Assembly (NCBI GenBank): GCA_034401795.1
Contig: CM067369.1
Coordinates: 186,672,742 to 186,736,741, forward strand
Length of the DNA: 64,000 nt
From: Chaetoderma sp. LZ-2023a
Taxonomy: Eukaryota; Mollusca; Caudofoveata; Chaetodermatida; Chaetodermatidae
Direction of reading: 5' to 3'
This document shows, in pieces, positions 62,447-64,000 of the stretch. A program made the position numbers and the translations under genes. The first letter of the stretch is position 1, and every line of letters begins with the position of its first letter. The notes under the pieces are model-generated. The model had not been told where the DNA came from. It was given only the letters and a program-made list of their open reading frames with translations, and did not search any database.

Positions 62447-64000
62447 TTAAGCTAGTGCAGGCTCATTTATTTTTACAGCTCCCAACTCTAGTGAAACTAT
62501 GTTTGTTTTGCACCATATGTCCTTGAATACTTTTTCTTTACCATGCTGCTTTAATCTAAAATATTCGCAAGGAATATGATTCAGCAGCAATGAACGAAAT
62601 ATTGCCTTTATTGCTCTATTGTGATTGCCCATAGATGGATTTTTCGTCTGCGCACACCGATGTTTCCAAATGGCCCAAACACCTATGGTTAGTATTGTTA
62701 TTAAAATAGTCCTTTCAGACTTTATGATATTTACACCGCTTGATCCAAATTCTCTAAATAAGACTACATGCGTGTCTAGAACAATGGGCTTCGCTCCAAA
62801 TTTTGCCAAGATTTGGCTGATATAGTCCCAAAATTGTGACGATATTGGACATTCCGCAAATAAATGCTCGATTGTTTCCTCGTCTGTTTGACATAAGTAA
62901 CACCTATCAGAAGTCGTAATATTGCACTTGTATGTCAAATGTCCCACCCATAGCCGTCGATGTAGTAATCGCCACAATAAATCACGAGCCATATTTGGTA
63001 TGTATGGAGAATGTAAGATTTTCCATACATTTTTCCAACTGGATGGTTTATAGCTTGAGTCATCCCATCTTCTAATTGCTATGGGAGGTGTTACTTGTTT
63101 TCGTCTCATAATATGGTACCATTCCTTGGATCTCATCTTGTATTTTAACATCTCATCATCAAGAACTAATGCGGGTTGTGGAGTCAAACTATTATTATTT
63201 ACATTTGGCAGACGAAACCATTCAATTGGTACAGCATGTTTTATTTTATTTAGCAACCGCTGGACATCTATATGCCTCATATGTGTTTTTCTAGCTACGT
63301 CTTGCATTGAAATCCATCTACGTGTTTGAGGGTGTATCATAGCCGATAAATGTTGAATGCCATATTTTGCAAAGGACGGTAGATAAAGTACTGCATTGTT
63401 ATAACATATATTACTATTGCCCCACAATTGCTGTTCTAGTACTTCCTTCCAGCACGTAGGTGGAGGCATGTATCTGTCAAATATTTCTAACTCCTTAACT
63501 TGATCTTTAAACACATCTGGTATCATTTGGCTATTCGGAGGTGGCTTCTTTGAGGTAAAAACATGCTCCGCCAGAAATGGTTCTACAATTCTCTCCATGA
63601 GAGCTCGTGAAAAACATGCCCACGTCTCATCTGATGTAATAAGATCATCCAAAAATTTTAACCTTAAAGAAACACATTTCACTTTAATATCAATTAAATC
63701 AAGTCCTCCTTCTAACTTGGCATTATTGAGAACACGATGGGAAACTAAATGATTCTTTTCTTCCCATATGAATGACAATATCAACTCATTAACCTCCTTT
63801 TCTACATGTTTTGGCATGTGTACAACAGATGCTGTATACCATAGCTCAGATAATGCCAAGTTGTTGACAACAAACACTCTACCAAAGATTGAAAGACGAC
63901 GACGCTTCCAATTTGCTAATATTCTCTTAAGCTTAGATACTCGTTCATTCCAATTTTGTATTGTATTCGGTTTCCTGCCAAAATAGATGCCTAAAATCTT
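62447..64000 (-). CDS. L1/Tx1-like LINE ORF2, C-terminal part (runs off the window)
   Basis: An open frame of 517 codons from the right edge to TAA at 62447-62449, without any interruption. The edge lies after the RT catalytic region: LGIYFGRKPNTIQNW, then WKRRRLSIFGRVFVVNNLAL and SELWYTASVVHMP (about 63845). This order is typical of the thumb region of L1/Tx1-type LINEs, where 'GR' and 'Lwy' phrases precede a long helical domain. Near 62960-62820 a reverse-transcriptase-associated zinc-binding domain is clear: LLWRLLHRRLWVGHL followed by CYLCQTDEETIEHLFAECP and FWDYI. The C-terminus is Lys-rich. The absence of stops over 1.55 kb, in a window where most elements are broken, suggests a young copy. 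The upstream RT and endonuclease must be sought beyond the window. No 3' tail is visible because the foldback element follows. Confidence 0.88.
   Translation of the reverse strand, partial: KILGIYFGRKPNTIQNWNERVSKLKRILANWKRRRLSIFGRVFVVNNLALSELWYTASVVHMPKHVEKEVNELILSFIWEEKNHLVSHRVLNNAKLEGGLDLIDIKVKCVSLRLKFLDDLITSDETWACFSRALMERIVEPFLAEHVFTSKKPPPNSQMIPDVFKDQVKELEIFDRYMPPPTCWKEVLEQQLWGNSNICYNNAVLYLPSFAKYGIQHLSAMIHPQTRRWISMQDVARKTHMRHIDVQRLLNKIKHAVPIEWFRLPNVNNNSLTPQPALVLDDEMLKYKMRSKEWYHIMRRKQVTPPIAIRRWDDSSYKPSSWKNVWKILHSPYIPNMARDLLWRLLHRRLWVGHLTYKCNITTSDRCYLCQTDEETIEHLFAECPISSQFWDYISQILAKFGAKPIVLDTHVVLFREFGSSGVNIIKSERTILITILTIGVWAIWKHRCAQTKNPSMGNHNRAIKAIFRSLLLNHIPCEYFRLKQHGKEKVFKDIWCKTNIVSLELGAVKINEPALA

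Overview
The window reads as intergenic nuclear DNA of a marine invertebrate animal. It is AT-rich, with many long microsatellites (AAT, TA, ACAAT, CTGT, CTA, GTGC). Almost every recognisable coding stretch belongs to a transposable element. No host exon, rRNA or tRNA gene could be supported. Two stretches resemble a dispersed repeat that begins AGCTCACCTGG and carries GTCCGTC-type runs and phrases such as 'accaaacttgg'. I associate that repeat with molluscs and some other marine invertebrates. A mollusc or other lophotrochozoan is therefore my best guess, at low confidence.

Bases 1-39,500 are built mainly from about three diverged copies of one non-coding segment: unit 1 about 3.4-11.2 kb, unit 2 about 11.2-23.4 kb, unit 3 about 25.4-36.4 kb. 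Part of the unit end then follows in inverted orientation (36.47-38.94 kb). The units differ by insertions, so each serves as an empty-site reference for the others. The main inserter is a family of 350-400 bp elements (called here the hairpin MITE). Each has a near-perfect internal hairpin around TTGCTGCC/GGCAGCAA, several TGACGTCA-like sites and ATT target duplications. Other inserts are a LINE with endonuclease, RT and RNase H relatives (0.9-2.0 kb; 15.1-17.2 kb; an RNase H tail nested in a MITE at 19.35-19.95 kb), a CR1-like LINE (32.3-35.8 kb), a 336 bp foldback element duplicating TTAA (36.07-36.40 kb) and a structurally complete Tc1 transposon (37.14-38.80 kb).

Bases 39.5-43.6 kb are mostly microsatellite, including a 370 bp ACAAT array.

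Bases 43.9-54.8 kb are a set of nested transposons. An old LINE reading frame is split by a Ty3/Gypsy LTR retrotransposon (44,724-54,632, minus strand, 212 bp LTRs). Between its 5' LTR and gag lie a CR1-type LINE (49.3-52.4 kb) and a TA array, and the array is split by a second, nearly identical Tc1 copy (52.5-54.2 kb).

Bases 54.8-64.0 kb hold a LINE reverse transcriptase split by a non-autonomous DNA element (56.37-57.51 kb), and a Penelope-type GIY-YIG endonuclease between 120 bp inverted repeats (58.96-59.70 kb). They also hold a 455 bp CTA array, a 246 bp tandem duplication and a 944 bp foldback element. The last feature is an open L1/Tx1-like LINE ORF that runs off the right edge.

Most elements are dead. 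The exceptions by eye are the two Tc1 transposases, the Penelope endonuclease ORF and the rightmost LINE ORF. No cellular pathway or operon is present; the relationships here are those of insertion order.
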